Positions 1 to 12,609 are shown, counted from the first letter of the stretch. The stretch is DNA of 64,000 bases from Carex sylvatica (GCA_964058845.1 CAXKVR010000093.1:124001-188000); one strand, 5' to 3'. The notes: generated from the sequence alone by a model not told the origin. Translations and numbers: made by a program.

Positions 1-345
1 CCATTTTTCCCACTCTAGCTAAAGGGTTAAATTGAAGACACGTCAGCTGACATATCATCTAAATTTGCTGAAGTGTCAAGCGGAGAGAAATTACAGCATT
101 CTACTTTACCAATTGTAATAATTCCTTCTGAGTTGTAATCGCCTATAAGAGGCAAATGAAACTATGAATTGTATTATGAAAATTATCAATCAATTTTAGA
201 CAAAGTTGAGTTCTTGCTCTCAGTTGCGTTTCTATATTCCACTATCTTCCTCCATTCTGTTACATTCATTGATCTTTTGATTTTGATTGAGTTCTATTGC
301 TTCTGAGAGATAATCTCATAGCAACAACATAAAAGGAATTAATAA
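1..345. repeat. possible LTR remnant at window edge
   Basis: AT-rich non-coding sequence resembling the inside and end of an LTR: a TATA-like CCTATAAGAGG near 150, a possible transcript-end region, and an end in a CAACAACA-type string near 325. No coding region or second LTR is visible, and the left side is cut by the window. Weak call. Confidence 0.25.
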
Positions 346-1260
346 AAAAATAAAGAAGAACCAAATAATTAACAATAATATTTGAGGGAACCTGACCAGG
401 TACTTTTTTGGATGTTTGGACAGAAGTTAGAAGGCATGGAATAAATATTTATCTTATAGGAATATGAGGTGGGGGAAATTGTGCTCCGAGTTCAGATTTT
501 CTAAAGTAACTCAATTTTTTAGTTTAGATCCGTACCGTCAGATTTGAATATGACTGTTAGATTAAAGGGGGCCCATGCAGTCGTGCACTCCACCTCGGAC
601 CGGACTGGTCCGGATTTAAACTTAAAAATTGGGTTAGTTTAGGGGATCTGGACCCTCTCTCCTAGGGCCACACTGGCAGTTGTCTGGCACGCAGGGAGTA
701 CTACTTGTGTAGATCCAAGTCATAACAGTACGTACTACTTGTATGCTTCCTAGATACTGTACTACATGTGTATACTACCACTGATAAGAGCTAAGCATGA
801 GTCTAAATGATCTATATACAGACACAAATGTATTTTTATTTTATATTCTTCAGAATTTTTCCAATATTTTTTTGAGATAGGTAGATATTAAAACAATATT
901 TTCGGATGGTTCAGGTTTTTAGATCAGGTGATTTTCTACTCATTTAAAAAAATCATAACAACTTCTAAAATCTTTAAGTTAGATCCCCAATAATATTTTT
1001 ATATAAAGATCATGTTGAGTAGTTTGATTATACTATTTAGACTTTGAAAACAGAAAAACATTCTTAATCAATAAAAATGTAAGGTTTCACTGACCTTAAA
1101 AAAAAGGAAATATATATAGATTGATAGCACGAACTGACGTGCACATTGCAAAATACCCTAGCCTCATTTCTCTATTATTATTACTATTCTACAATTAGGT
1201 CGTAATTAATTAATATGCTGTAGTAATAATAGAAGTAAACTAGTAAAGTCTTCCATAACC
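346..1260. other. upstream region of the aquaporin gene, no gene seen
   Basis: No credible open frame. The sequence is AT-rich, with a less AT-rich patch at 560-700. It presumably holds distal promoter sequence for the NIP gene, but I recognise no specific element beyond the proximal boxes listed separately. Confidence 0.4.
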
Positions 1261-1267
1261 GAGATAG

Positions 1268-1300
1268 CCCATTGGAAATAAAAAAAAAATATTATAAAAG
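1268..1300 (+). promoter_or_regulatory. candidate core promoter of NIP gene (CCAAT and TATA boxes)
   Basis: CCCATTGG at 1268-1275 contains an inverted CCAAT box, and ATTATAAAAG at 1291-1300 is a TATA-like box. The start codon is at 1401, about 100 bases beyond the TATA-like box, which leaves a short leader. Position and spacing fit a plant core promoter; no transcript start is known. Confidence 0.4.
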
Positions 1301-1400
1301 CATGGATATTATATGAAAATTGTTCCTCTATAAAAACAGCATTGATCAGGTCAAGTCCTTAGAACCAACAAGCAACAGAGTTCAAGAAATTAAAGAAAAA

Positions 1401-4400
1401 ATGGCTTCTAACCTCCGTGTCCCGAGCTTCAGAAACGAGATCCACGACATGGATACAGTTCAAATGGCCGCCACCTATAAACCAACAGTCCCGCCATCTC
1501 CTTCGCCATCTATCACTCTATACTACCCTCCAAATCTCTTCAAAAAAGTATGTACGACATGTTTATATACTCGAATTTTTTTACATAATTTCTATTCAAG
1601 CAAATGACATAATTTTTGTTTTGTTTCGGTTTTGAAGGTTATCTCGGAGATAATCGCTACGTTCTTGCTGGTGTTTGTGACATGCGGTGCAGCAGGGATA
1701 AGTGCGGCCAACCCATCACGTATATCTCAGTTGGGGCAGTCTGTGGCAGGAGGTCTCATTGTGACAGTCATGATATACTCGGTTGGCCATATCTCTGGTG
1801 CACACATGAATCCGGCAGTTACTCTTGCGTTCGCGACGTATCGCCACTTCCCATGGATACAGGTTTGACTTGTTTCTTTCTCTCTTAAATGTCAATAGAT
1901 CTCTCTCTCTCTTCTCTCTCTTATGTATTCATGAGGAAGCAACTAGGCTGCCAGTTAGCCAAAGGGGAATAAAGGCATACCTCAGTTGAGGAATCAATTA
2001 ATGAATTTATTTTAAGTTAGTTTCGTTTTAGGCAACCAAAACACACCTTAATATTTGCACTGTTTTGCAGATAAATTTTATGTTCATCTCTAAAGATCAT
2101 GTAAAAAATGATTTGGTTGAGTAATTAATTAATTATTTAAAGAAATGAACAAAGTCTTACCAAATATAAATATTATCTTGAAAAAAAAAATCTTATTATA
2201 TAAATAATACTGGAAATTAAAAGTGCTTTATATTCTCACTTTTTTTTTTGGGCCTACCACTGAAATGGCCATTAATATCCAATGTTTGCAGTAGTTAGTT
2301 TTCAACTCATCTTACATTGCCATTAATTAATAGCCATAATTAAGAATCAACTCCTGTTATATTTTCTAGAATAATAGTCACCTTCTGTCTAGAGTCATCC
2401 CTTATTTAAAATTATATAGAGAAGGCTCATAAGTCATGTATTAGTAACTTCTGCTCTATATTATATATAGGTAGCTAGGAGTTGATCAAATCATGAAATT
2501 TGAGGTTATCTTATAGAGTACCTCATCAGTTTAGCTTTAAGTTTTTGTTTTAGAGTTAATTATCAAAATTGAAGTCAGATAGATCAGATAAGTTCCTTCG
2601 ATATTAACAACAATAAATTATTTTCATAGTGCTGTCAACTACGTACCTTCATATACTGTCTTCTGAAAAGATATCTTAATGAATTAATTATATTATATTA
2701 TATTATATTGTTCTGCTAATTACATGGTTTTAAACTTTCAACTGGCAGCAATTGTCTCCAGAGAATCAATTATCTAAACCAAACATGGTTGTCATGCTAG
2801 GTGTTTTTGAAGCTACCAAGAATAAAACTCTATTATTTTAATTCACTCGAGTTTTATTAGAATCTAAAAATAAGTTGGTACCCCAACTCAGTACCAGTTT
2901 TAAAGAATCTTATAACTGAACTCCAAACAATAATAAACTTCACATAAAAACATCACAAACAATCACACAATTAATATCATTAAAAAACCAACAACATATA
3001 TATATAATAACAATCGACCACCATGTATATTTTGTTAATAATTTCAAATCCAATCCGAACTGCATTGGTAAGTCTAAAAAATTAGGAGGTAAGATTAATT
3101 GTAGCTTAAAATAAAAAAACATTTTGCTTAGACTAACACTAAAGAAGCCAATTTGATAATAGTACTGTTCTTGCAATTAAGTAGAGTAATTTACTATCTA
3201 TTCAATGTAATCAATGATACATTCCATAATTAATGTATTGTACCACAATAAGAAGAAAAAATATTATAATGTGCAATCCAACTCCATATATTTTGTGAAT
3301 TTAAAAATAATATCATAGTTCTAAATTATGAGTAGAGTTAAAATGTCTCATTAGTTTGTATTCCATCATGCTCCAACATTATTATCTCTATTTTCAATGT
3401 CTAAATAATCAATCCGAACCGTTCAACATGATCTTCATACTAAAATGTTCTTTGATAACAAAATTTATAATTTTTATAATTTGTTTAGTAATTGTTTGGA
3501 GGGATACAAAATCACTATTTTTGAATGGTTCATAATCTTCAATAAACAATGATTTTGTACCAATCTTAAAAAATAGCAAAAAAGTTTAACAAAATATAAA
3601 ATTTTGTATCCAATCATATTTTAATATGAAAATAATATTGAATGGTTTGGATCTACTATTTAAAATATGAAAATATAGATAACGATGTTAGGGCATGATG
3701 GAGGACAAAACCAATGGGGCATTCGGACCCTACTCCTAATTTATATATATACATAATATCTGTCATCTAATACAAAATTAAAGGGTTGACGAGCAACAGC
3801 AAGCACACACACAGATATATATATATATAGAGAGAGAGAGATTAATGTGCATTCGTATGCATATGGGTCGAAATACATACGGTCGAAATACATACGGTCT
3901 AAATTTGAAATTATAAAATTAAAAAAGTCGATCTGAAACCGTTCATCTTGTTCTCCATATTAATATGTGCTTGGAGAACAAATTTTATATTTTTCTGAAT
4001 TTTTTTACTATTTATTAAGCCACTTTGAAAATTATTGATCCAACGGTGGCTGCACAAAACAGTAAAATCAGCAGCCACCGTTGGATTAATAATTTTCAAA
4101 GTAGCTTAATAAATAGTAAAAAAATTTAGAAAAATGTAAAATTTGGTCTCGAAGCACATATTAATATGGAGAACAAGATGAACGGTTCAGATCAACTTTT
4201 TGAATTTTGAAATTTTAAATTTGAACTGTATGTATTTGAGCCCATATGCATACGAATGCACATTAGTCTATATATATATATATATATATAATTGTGCCCA
4301 CCGAAATTAAGAAATACGATAAGAAACCGTTGGGGTTAAGTTATCAGGAACCCTCTTAATTAATTAAACATTCAATATTTTACATGTAGAAGACGAAGAA

Positions 4401-6530
4401 TAAAACAACAAAGGTGGCCCACCGAAAGAACCTTTAGAAACAGGCTTTGAAAAAAAAAGAACCAATGTCAATCAAGTTGATGCAATGAGAAGAACATCAA
4501 CCAATCCACTAGTTATTTTATTTTATGATTGCTTTGTTGTTACTGTCAGGAGACTTGATTTGTGGGCCCACACCAACAAATTCATATCCTATCATCACTC
4601 AGGAACCGCAACCAATGATAATCAACAACAAACCAAGTCTCTTGCAATGATTCCCCAATTACACAGTTTACAAATTTATATAAATAAAACAATAAGGCTC
4701 CAATCATGCAGAATTGTATTGCAATTAACAATATTAATATATATTACCCCATATTTTGCTGTAACAACATACAAAATAAAAATGCTGTGGCATATACAAT
4801 TTTATATAAAGTTGAAAATAAATTAAATTTTCTTGAACTAGATGCATTTCAACAGGAGTTTATGGACCTGATAACTACGTACGTTTTTTATTTTTATTTT
4901 TTATTTTTATAAAATATCCTCTCTTTTTTTGTAAAAGTTCAAATAAAATATCATTTACTCAAAAACAATTTAAACAAAATGTCATGTGGGTTCCATTAAC
5001 TTGATTTTCACCTTCTCTCTCTTTTTTTTTTTCCTTCGTTCACTTGCAATATTTTCATAATTTTGAATTTTCAGTTTTCTTAATTAAGATTTAATTTTCA
5101 ATTTTAAAATTCTAGTTTTTTATATTTATAATTAAATTTTTTATAATCTTTTACCGCTGTTTAGATAAAATTTTGCTTCATATATATTTTAGAAACTTAC
5201 TAATGAAATATAAATTTTTTATATTATTAAACTCCTCCAAGTTTCAAATTTAAAATATAATGTTAAATGGATGACATTTCAAAAACTTCCAACACAAGAT
5301 ATTGAAATTGTATCTCTCAAAATTTTTAAATATTTAACTCCTTCGAGTTTCAAATTTGATGTGAAATTATATTTCTTTGGATTTTAAAAAGTAGTAATTT
5401 TTAAATTTAGTTTTTATGGAAGTAGATAATTAAAAATGTCAAAACGAAAAGCACAAAAATTTAAACTAGGAAATAAAAATGTATAAATGTTAAGAAATAT
5501 AAAATTTCTAAATATCACATAATATTGACTGAATTATATATAAACATAATAGCTTTTTAGTTTTCATACTTTCAGTTATGTTATACTTCACCAAAAAAAA
5601 AAAATGTTATTTTTTACAATTTAACAACTTCATATGTAGGTGCCTTTCTACTGGGCAGCTCAATTTACAGGAGGAATAAGCGCCGCATTCTTACTGCGGG
5701 AAGTGATCCACCCGATCACAGATATCGGGTGCACCTTTCCGTTGGGTGCCAACTGGCGTGCCTTCATCATAGAAGTAATTGTGACCTTTAACATGATTTT
5801 TGTCACCTTCGCCGTTGCGACTGATACAAAAGCTGTTAGTGCCCTTGATTAGTACTAATTAACTTGTTGTAATTTTCATTGTTTATCTTCTTTAAATTTT
5901 TATTTTTATGCTTATGTTGTTGAGTAATTTAGTGATGTGATTAATTGTTTAATTTTATCGATGGCAGGTAGGTGAGCTTGCAGGACTAGCAGTAGGCTCT
6001 TCAGTCTGCATAACCTCAATTTTTGCGGGGTAATTTAAATTAGGATTAGTTTACCGGAAATTAATTTAATTACTAAATGAAGTTGCTTCCTATCAAATAT
6101 ATAATTCTCTACTGGTAAGTCATACTTAAAAGTTAAATTGCACTCAATATATTATGCACTTAAACAAAAGACCAATAACCAAACAATTAAAAGACTAAAT
6201 AAATTATGGAGTATAACAGTAAAAGCAAATAAAACGGGGAAATGCAGGGCGATATCAGGAGGATCCATGAACCCAGTTAGAACCCTAGCACCAGCACTGG
6301 CAAGCAGCATTTACAAAGGGCTATGGGTCTATTTCATAGCCCCACCAATGGGAACACTATTAGGCGGCGGTGCATACACCATCATCAAACTAAAAGATAA
6401 ACCCATGGGGTCCAGCCTGGGGGGGAGCAGTCAGAAGTTGTCATCGTTCAAGATTCGGCGCATGCAGAGCATGGAAAAGCCTGTTCCTGACTATGAAGAG
6501 GAAGATGCTCAGACGACCAACAGTGTGTGA
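1401..6530 (+). CDS. NIP2-1: NIP2-type aquaporin (silicon/metalloid channel class), five exons
   Basis: Exons 1401-1547, 1638-1862, 5640-5834, 5968-6029 and 6248-6530 join in frame to 303 residues, the usual NIP length. The start fits the NIP2/Lsi1 N-terminus (MASN..., NEIHD...TVQ) and the C-terminus keeps the Lsi1-like [13 protein letters not shown] block. The first NPA is at residues 107-109 ([10 protein letters not shown]) and the second box is NPV at 218-220 (GGSMNPVRT). The selectivity-filter positions read G87, S206, G215, R221 (GSGR), and exactly 108 residues separate the two boxes; both are hallmarks of Si-permeable NIP2 channels. The family forms six-helix plasma-membrane channels for silicic acid, arsenite, boric acid and related solutes. 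Odd points: valine in the second NPA box and a 3.8-kb intron 2 filled with repeats. Subgroup call is firm; substrate is inferred. Confidence 0.94.
3330..3735. mobile_element. foldback MITE in NIP intron 2
   Basis: The two halves are imperfect reverse complements: left end GAGTAGAGTTAAAATGTCTC against the complement of the right end, GAGTAGGGTCCGAATGCCCC. The inner arms carry the block seen in other foldbacks here (CCGAACCGTTCAACATGATC). No coding capacity. It is older than its relatives, judging by arm divergence. Confidence 0.7.
3843..4265. mobile_element. foldback MITE in NIP intron 2, near-perfect arms
   Basis: A 423-bp palindrome begins TAATGTGCATTCGTATGCAT and ends with its complement. 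The centre carries the shared core AAGCCACTTTGAAAATT...CCAACGGTGGCT and its inverse around a short loop. The flanks are TA and GA microsatellites. A transcript of the intron would fold into a long hairpin. Non-autonomous, no open frame. Confidence 0.85.
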
Positions 6531-6730
6531 AAATTTGACAAGAAAATTTGTTAGGTCCTTAAAAATCTATATCATGGTTTAGTTATACCTGGGGACTAGC
6601 TAGGTTAGCCCCTTTTTGATGTTTTTTTTTATTTGTCTACATTTTCTTGGTTAAATTTAGCTGGGAAAAGTACTTTTCTGTACAAGTATTGTACTACCAT
6701 CTTGTATAATTCTGTACTCCAATCTTGTTT

Positions 6731-6736
6731 AATAAA
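6731..6736 (+). terminator. AATAAA polyadenylation signal of NIP gene
   Basis: AATAAA lies 200 bases after the NIP stop codon, in a T-rich region typical of plant 3' ends. Position and motif only. Confidence 0.45.
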
Positions 6737-7480
6737 GTGTCATTTTCTTTTCTCTCTTTGCCTTATAATTAATTTTAGTTGTTACTTTTTCTTTGTTAAA
6801 ATTTAGCTTGGAGGTTACAAACTTTTAATTCTGTTCCAGCATTATACTACTACCATCTTGTAGACTTCTGTAAATTTGCTTTAAGATCTCGTTTAATCAA
6901 ATGTCATTTTCTTTATGCATTCCTCTGATTTCTTCTTTATCATATGAAACAACAGTCTTTTATCACTTCATGTTAGAGCCCATGTCTGGGGTTTTTGATA
7001 CGAGATATTGGGCTCATAATTAGTTTATTCTAGCCCATCCAATCCAAATTGTGAATAATTGGGCCTAAAGATGGGTTGGGCTAATACAAAATTGCATAGT
7101 GTTGCATATCCAGATCATCCAACTTTTAAATTGGAAATGGATAGTTGGATTGGAACACTCTTGACCCTTTTCAATAAATCCATATTAATCCACATTAATT
7201 AAGAGATCAATTTGGTGGGAGGGAAGGTGAGGTACAAATTCATTTTTATATGTTCCACAAATTTATGAAAAGAGAGAGAAGCTGAATTTTTCATCTCTTT
7301 TCTTATACCCTTCCCAACAAGTGAACCTTGTCCCCCCTTCAAAATGAAGTCTAGAGAAAATAAATAAGATTTAATAATATTTTCTATCTCCTTCTGCAAC
7401 CTTGCATCCTCGCTTTTTATTTCACTGTGGAGCATGCATGACTTAAATCTCAAATTTATTTGAAGCACAATTAATGTCAC

Positions 7481-8350
7481 ACTACTAGAATCTGGGCTAT
7501 ACGCTTGTGTATCAGCTCGCATCGCCGTGGTTTTGTAAACTGCTGACAATGATTCATTTTTTCGTGATTACTTAGATTGTTAACTGGGTCGACGTTTCCG
7601 TGATGCCTTTGTTTACGCACATGAAATGTCCAGATGAGAAGTACAAATGGACTGAAACGTGACTTTTTGAGGTGATTTTTATTTATTTTTCTTGAACGTC
7701 AATAGAATATAAAGGTTTCAATACCTATGGGAATGAATTAAAAAAATGTGTCGTCAGGAATAATATATTTCATCCGATTTTTTTATCAATATAAAATAAA
7801 TTAAAAAAAATATCGAAATAAGGGATCGTTTATGAGTTTTATTGAGATATAGGTAGACTGGGATCAATTATCCCGTCCAAGGAATGAAACTAATTATCCC
7901 TTCCGGTTTATCCAGCTGCTAATCTTACGCCAACGTTAATTAAACGGGACGGTACGAATTATCCCGTCTGCGGCTTAGAAAAGAAAAAGAAAAATGGGGG
8001 ATGGTAAGGAAAATCCCGTCCGCAGCTCAATGAGCCAAATAGAGGATCTTATATATTAATTGGCATTATGCATGTTGATCCCTGTTTACATGCCAATATA
8101 TATGCTTATATGCTCACAGATGTAAAAAAAAAGAGCAAAGAAGTGGTAACGGCAAAACATACATTGATTCAAGTGCAGTTCTTAGTTCTAAATTTATTTT
8201 CTTTGCATTTTTATAAGAAGTGGTGGAAATGGAAAGGGGTACCGGACGGTATAAATAAATCCGTCTGCAGATTCTTTGTTTTTGTTTTTTTTTTAACCCC
8301 GAACGGGAATAATTGTACCGTCTCCCTCTTATTTTTTCCTCTGCTCTAAG
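7481..8350. mobile_element. CACTA-like remnant
   Basis: CACTACTAGAATCTGGGC near 7481 looks like a CACTA terminal repeat. Downstream (7860-8330) are several inverted units built on GACGGTA...AATTATCCCGTC, resembling CACTA subterminal repeats. I could not find a matching right end, so the limits are approximate and the copy is probably truncated. Confidence 0.35.
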
Positions 8351-8879
8351 CTTAACTTGATAGTACATTATTTAGATTAAAATAATTTATATGAAAATAA
8401 AACTCTCGCTAAGGAGATTGGTTTAAATGGGTTGGATTTATTGTTTGAAATCGATTTGATAGATTTTGGAGACAACAAATATATTGTTAAAATACTAGAG
8501 GAAGCACATTAGCCATACGTTTATTTCAATTTTTAAGTTCTAAATTTTGAATTATTAAAGTTTTCAAAAATGGAGGCACAAAAAATAGAGGCATTTGAAC
8601 CCTCCTTATATATAGAGTAGAACTCGGGTGTTCTTAAGTTCACCAAGTCTCTTGGTGAACTCAAGTCTAAAACTCATCGAATAGGTTTTAAACAACGAAT
8701 CCGAACTGTTGAAACCCACCTACTTTATGAGTGACGCGTCTACATGTAAAAAAACAAATTTTTGCATAGAGTCAAATGGTCAAAAGATAATCAAAAAAAT
8801 GAATGCACTAAAATTAATTTATTAATCTTAACTAGTGAAAAATATGAAATCAGGATCAGTTATATACGCATATTAGTAT

Positions 8880-9270
8880 CGGAATACAACCGATCCTGAT
8901 GAAGGCGTTACTGATACTACAATAATCTGGATCGGTTATTTAACCGATCCAAATAGAAACTATCAAGATCGATTGTTTAAACAACCGATCCAGATAGTGT
9001 TATTATTTGGATCGGTTCTTACCTACGAACTGATCCTAATATTTACTATTTGGATTGGTTGTTTAAACCGATCCAAATAATAACTATTAGGATCGGTTGT
9101 TTAATATAACTGATCCTAATTCGAAAAAAAAAACTTGTAGGATCGGTTATTTTAAATAACCGATCCTAAAAGTTTTTTTTTTTTTTTTTTTAGAATTAGG
9201 ATCGGTTATTTTAAACAACTGATCCTAATAGTAGTAATCTGAATTGGTTGTTTAAAATAACCTATCCTGA
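8880..9270. repeat. left array of self-complementary GATCGGTT repeats
   Basis: About seven imperfect units, each a small palindrome of the form GGATCGGTT-(spacer)-AACCGATCC, for example at 8928-8950, 9086-9120, 9138-9169 and 9197-9229. Spacing is irregular with A/T runs between units. Interpreted as a CACTA subterminal array. Confidence 0.75.
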
Positions 9271-9924
9271 TGTTTTATTGAAGCTAAAATTTTTGTTTTT
9301 ATTTATTTCATTAGCTTCCATATATATTTTGCTGGCCATCGCCCTAAATATTTTTTTTTTTGCACAGTAAGAAGCAATAATCAAATATCATATACACATC
9401 ATAAATTAAATATCATACACATCTTAAATTATTACAAAAAATTCATGTTCATGCAAAGTTTTGTGAAGCATTACATATTATAACAAGAAATTTAAATCCA
9501 AAAAAAATTAATTAACAAACATACAAGTGACTAATTGAGCTATTTCTTCCATTAACACACATTTATGAAATATACACATTTATGCTATTAATGTAAAGCA
9601 CAACATTAAAAAAAATAATAATTACCTCTTTTGCAATCACATCACTTGAGATTAGAAAATACCCGAAAAATAAAAACAAAGGTAACAATTAGATGGAAAA
9701 ACATTTTCCAATAAAAAATACAAAAAAAAGTGTTTTAAAAGTATAATAATGAGAAAATTAGATAAAGCTAATACCGTGATAGTTAATCGGTCAGATGATT
9801 AAGAAACTTGAGCGAGATGTCCTCAAGATTGTAAAACAATATACAAACACCATTAATTAATTTTTGAAACAATAAAAAAATTAAAAACTGACACAATTGA
9901 GCCGGAGGTGCGAGAGGCTCGGCT

Positions 9925-10055
9925 TTGAGAGGAAGAGACGGAGAGAGAGAGAGACACAGAGGGGAGGGAGAGACGGAGACAGAGAGAGAGACACACACAC
10001 ACAGAGGACTGAGAATTTGAGAGGAAGAGACGGAGACACACAGAGAGAAACGCTA
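9925..10055. repeat. GA-rich purine tract
   Basis: The plus strand is almost all purine (GAGAGAGAGACACAGAGG, with GAGGAAGAGACGGAGA occurring twice). Low-complexity sequence inside the large CACTA-like element; the apparent open frames here are compositional. Confidence 0.7.
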
Positions 10056-10497
10056 AGTTGAAAATGAGAGGCGCGAAATGAAAATAAGAAACCTAAGAAG
10101 GTTATATAGGTAGTTATCAAGATCAGTTGATTCAAATAATCGATCCTAATAGTACCGATCCTAAAACTTTTTTTTTTTTTTTGGAGAACCAACTTAAAAA
10201 AAAAAAGTATTAGGATCGGTTTTTTCAAACAACCGATCTTAAACTTTTTTTTTTTTTGCAGAACCAACTAAAAGAAAAAAGGTATTATGATCGGTTGTTT
10301 CAAACAACCAATCCTAATAGTACTATTGAATAATGTGGCTTGGGTATTTTAAAAAAAATTCAAAGTTTTGGTTATTTTTAATAAAATATATTGAAGAATG
10401 GGTAAAAATAAAAATATCGAAAACTCTAGTGTAACTTAATATTTGTATTGAACATCTTCGTGAAAGACAAATATCTGTTTAATATATATTTTTTACC

Positions 10498-10863
10498 GAG
10501 GAGGGTTCCAATGCCTTATCTTTTTCATATCTCATCTTACCTCATATTTTATATTTTTATTTTCAAAGTGTAAATTATCGATCGGAACCATTCAACATAA
10601 TATTTATACTAAAATATGCATAGTGATAAAATTTTATATTTTTTTCAAATTTTTTTACTAATTTTTAAGATAGATACAAAATCACTGTTTTTGAATCGTT
10701 CAAAAAACAGTGATTTTCTACCCATCTTAAAAAATAGTAAAAAAATTTCAAAATTATAAAATTTCATGTTGAACGGAAGTTGGACTTTGAAAATGAAGAT
10801 ATAAAATGTGATTTATGATGAAATATGAAAGGTATGAGGCATTAGAAGTTTGGAATCCTCCTC
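10498..10863. mobile_element. foldback MITE
   Basis: The left end GAGGAGGGTTCCAATGCC pairs with the right end (complement GAGGAGGATTCCAAACTTC). The inner arms include AACCATTCAACATAAT and a central AAAATCACTGTTTTTGAA palindrome. It lies inside the large CACTA-like element, 7 bases from the next foldback. Confidence 0.75.
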
Positions 10864-10870
10864 ATTTTTA

Positions 10871-11266
10871 GACTAGAACTAGAGTATTTTTGGTGAACTC
10901 AAGTCTAAAACCAGTCAAATTGGCTTCAAATTATGAATATGAACCGTTGAGACTCGCCTATCTTATGAGTGATGAGTCTACATTTGAAAATTTTAAACAT
11001 TCGAATTAATTTAGTATAAAGTCAAGTGGTCAAAAATTAGAAGTTTAATAAATTAATTTTGATGCATTCATTTTTTGAACGTTTTTTGACCGCTTGACTT
11101 TATAGTAAATTAATTCGAATATTTAAAGTTTTTATATGTAGACGCATCACTCGTAAGGTAGGCGGATTTGAACGGTTCGGATTCGTCATTTAAAATCAAT
11201 TTGACGAATTTTAGACTTGAATTCACCAAGAGACTTGATGAACTTAAGAACACCATAGTTCTACTC
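10871..11266. mobile_element. foldback MITE, intact relative of the one at 8615
   Basis: Arms from GACTAGAACTAGAGTATTTT to the complement of GAGTAGAACTATGGTGTTC; inside are AACTCAAGTCTAAAACC, a GATGAGTCTACAT block and a CAAGTGGTCAAAAATTAG / TTTTTTGACCGCTTGAC pairing near the centre. No coding capacity. Confidence 0.8.
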
Positions 11267-11398
11267 ATTTTTTTTTGTATATTATTTTATATTTTACAAT
11301 ATTCTAAAACCTAAAATTCAAATATTCTAATTTGAATGCATATATACTTCATTATCTCTATTATTCAAATTTGAGAAATCCAACTCCAATTATGTAGC

Positions 11399-12601
11399 TA
11401 GGGCTAAAAAAAGGAGTCGGATAATCCGCTTCGAATCCACTTCGAATCCGAGCAAAATCCGTATCTAGATTAAACGAATCCGAATAATTCCAGATACGAA
11501 TAATTACAGTGCATATAGAATTGTTCTGGATACGAATTCGGATAAAATATGTGAATCCTAAATGGAGCGATCCGTTATCATCCAGAAGTCAGAAAGTTAC
11601 TCCTATCGTCACTCTGGCTTCTTTTATAGGACTTGTGGGGTTTTGAGTAGAGTGGAAAAAATGGCACGCCGGAGCTGGTTTTGTCACGGAACGGCACGGA
11701 TGTTAGATACGTACTGTGCCTTGCGTGTTTCGTGCCGTGATCAATTGTTAGCAAAGAAGACACGACACGACACAGCAAAAAATACGGCACGACACGGGAC
11801 GGGAGAAGGTAGGAAACTAAGAGCACCGATTTGGTCACGTCACGACTTGATCATGGCACGCGAGTCACGGCACGACTTGGTCACGGCACGTGAGTCATGA
11901 TGTGACTCGCGTGCCGTGACCACCCCTCATAATTTTAGTCACGACACGTGAAAAATTAACTTAATCATGGCATGACACGGTACATGACCGAAGTTACGGC
12001 GTATTAGTCACGGCACTGCAAGTCATGTTTTTTAACACTAGTTTTGAGTGTGGTGTTTCGGCGGTGTGGGACTAAATAAAAGCTGCTAGTGAAAATCCGG
12101 ATAGTCTATCTTGCAACTGCCAGCTGTTACCAACTACTCAACTAGACTCTATATCCGTAGCTGAGCATTAATTAATAAACTCAAATCGAAGCTGGGCTGT
12201 TGGATTGTGTTCTTGGGTTTTATGGGCTTTATTGCAACCTTACATAAAATATTCATCTTTAATCAATACTTACATAAAAGTAAAAGTGTTTAATAATTTG
12301 TATTTTGTGGTATTACTTCTAAAAATAAAAAGGAATTTTTTTATTATAATTTTTTTATTATATTATATAAGTAGTTATTGGAGTAAATTATTTATATGAT
12401 TTGATTATCCGACCATTATTTGTTTTATATCCGTATTCGTGGACTATCCGTTCCGTATTCATATCCGTTTAAGACAGATTTAGTTTTGAATTTTGATATC
12501 CGTTTACTATCCGTATCCGTATTTGTATCCGCTCATTATCCGACAGATGCGAATATAGTATCAGCATTATTCGCTCCGTATCTGCTCCGTTTTCACCCCT
12601 A
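11399..12601. mobile_element. hAT-type element with 8-bp target duplication
   Basis: The terminal repeats TAGGGCTAAAAAAGGAG (left) and TAGGGGTGAAAACGGAG (complement of right) fit hAT ends. Flanks TATGTAGC (11391-11398) and TATGTGGC (12602-12609) form an 8-bp target duplication with one mismatch, the hAT size. The interior has many ATCCG...CGGAT motifs and a block rich in CACGGCACG repeats (11660-12020). There is no transposase; non-autonomous. Confidence 0.8.
11660..12020. repeat. cluster of CACGGCACG-type short repeats
   Basis: Dense copies of GTCACGGCACG, ACGACACG and their inverses, including a local palindrome (GCACGTGAGTCATGATGTGACTCGCGTGCC region near 11885-11922). Higher GC than its surroundings. 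It may be the subterminal repeat region of a second element nested in the hAT copy. The open frames here are not conserved genes. Confidence 0.5.
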
Positions 12602-12609
12602 TATGTGGC

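Noticed and set aside
7199..7549. 116-residue minus-strand frame
   Set aside because: Overlaps a CACTA-like end and shows no conserved motif.
8880..9270. Regular short repeats that could suggest a CRISPR array
   Set aside because: Units are imperfect palindromes with irregular spacers in a plant nuclear transposon; the pattern is that of subterminal transposon repeats.
11562..11900. Plus and minus open frames of 86-112 residues
   Set aside because: They follow the CACGGCACG repeat block of a non-autonomous hAT element.
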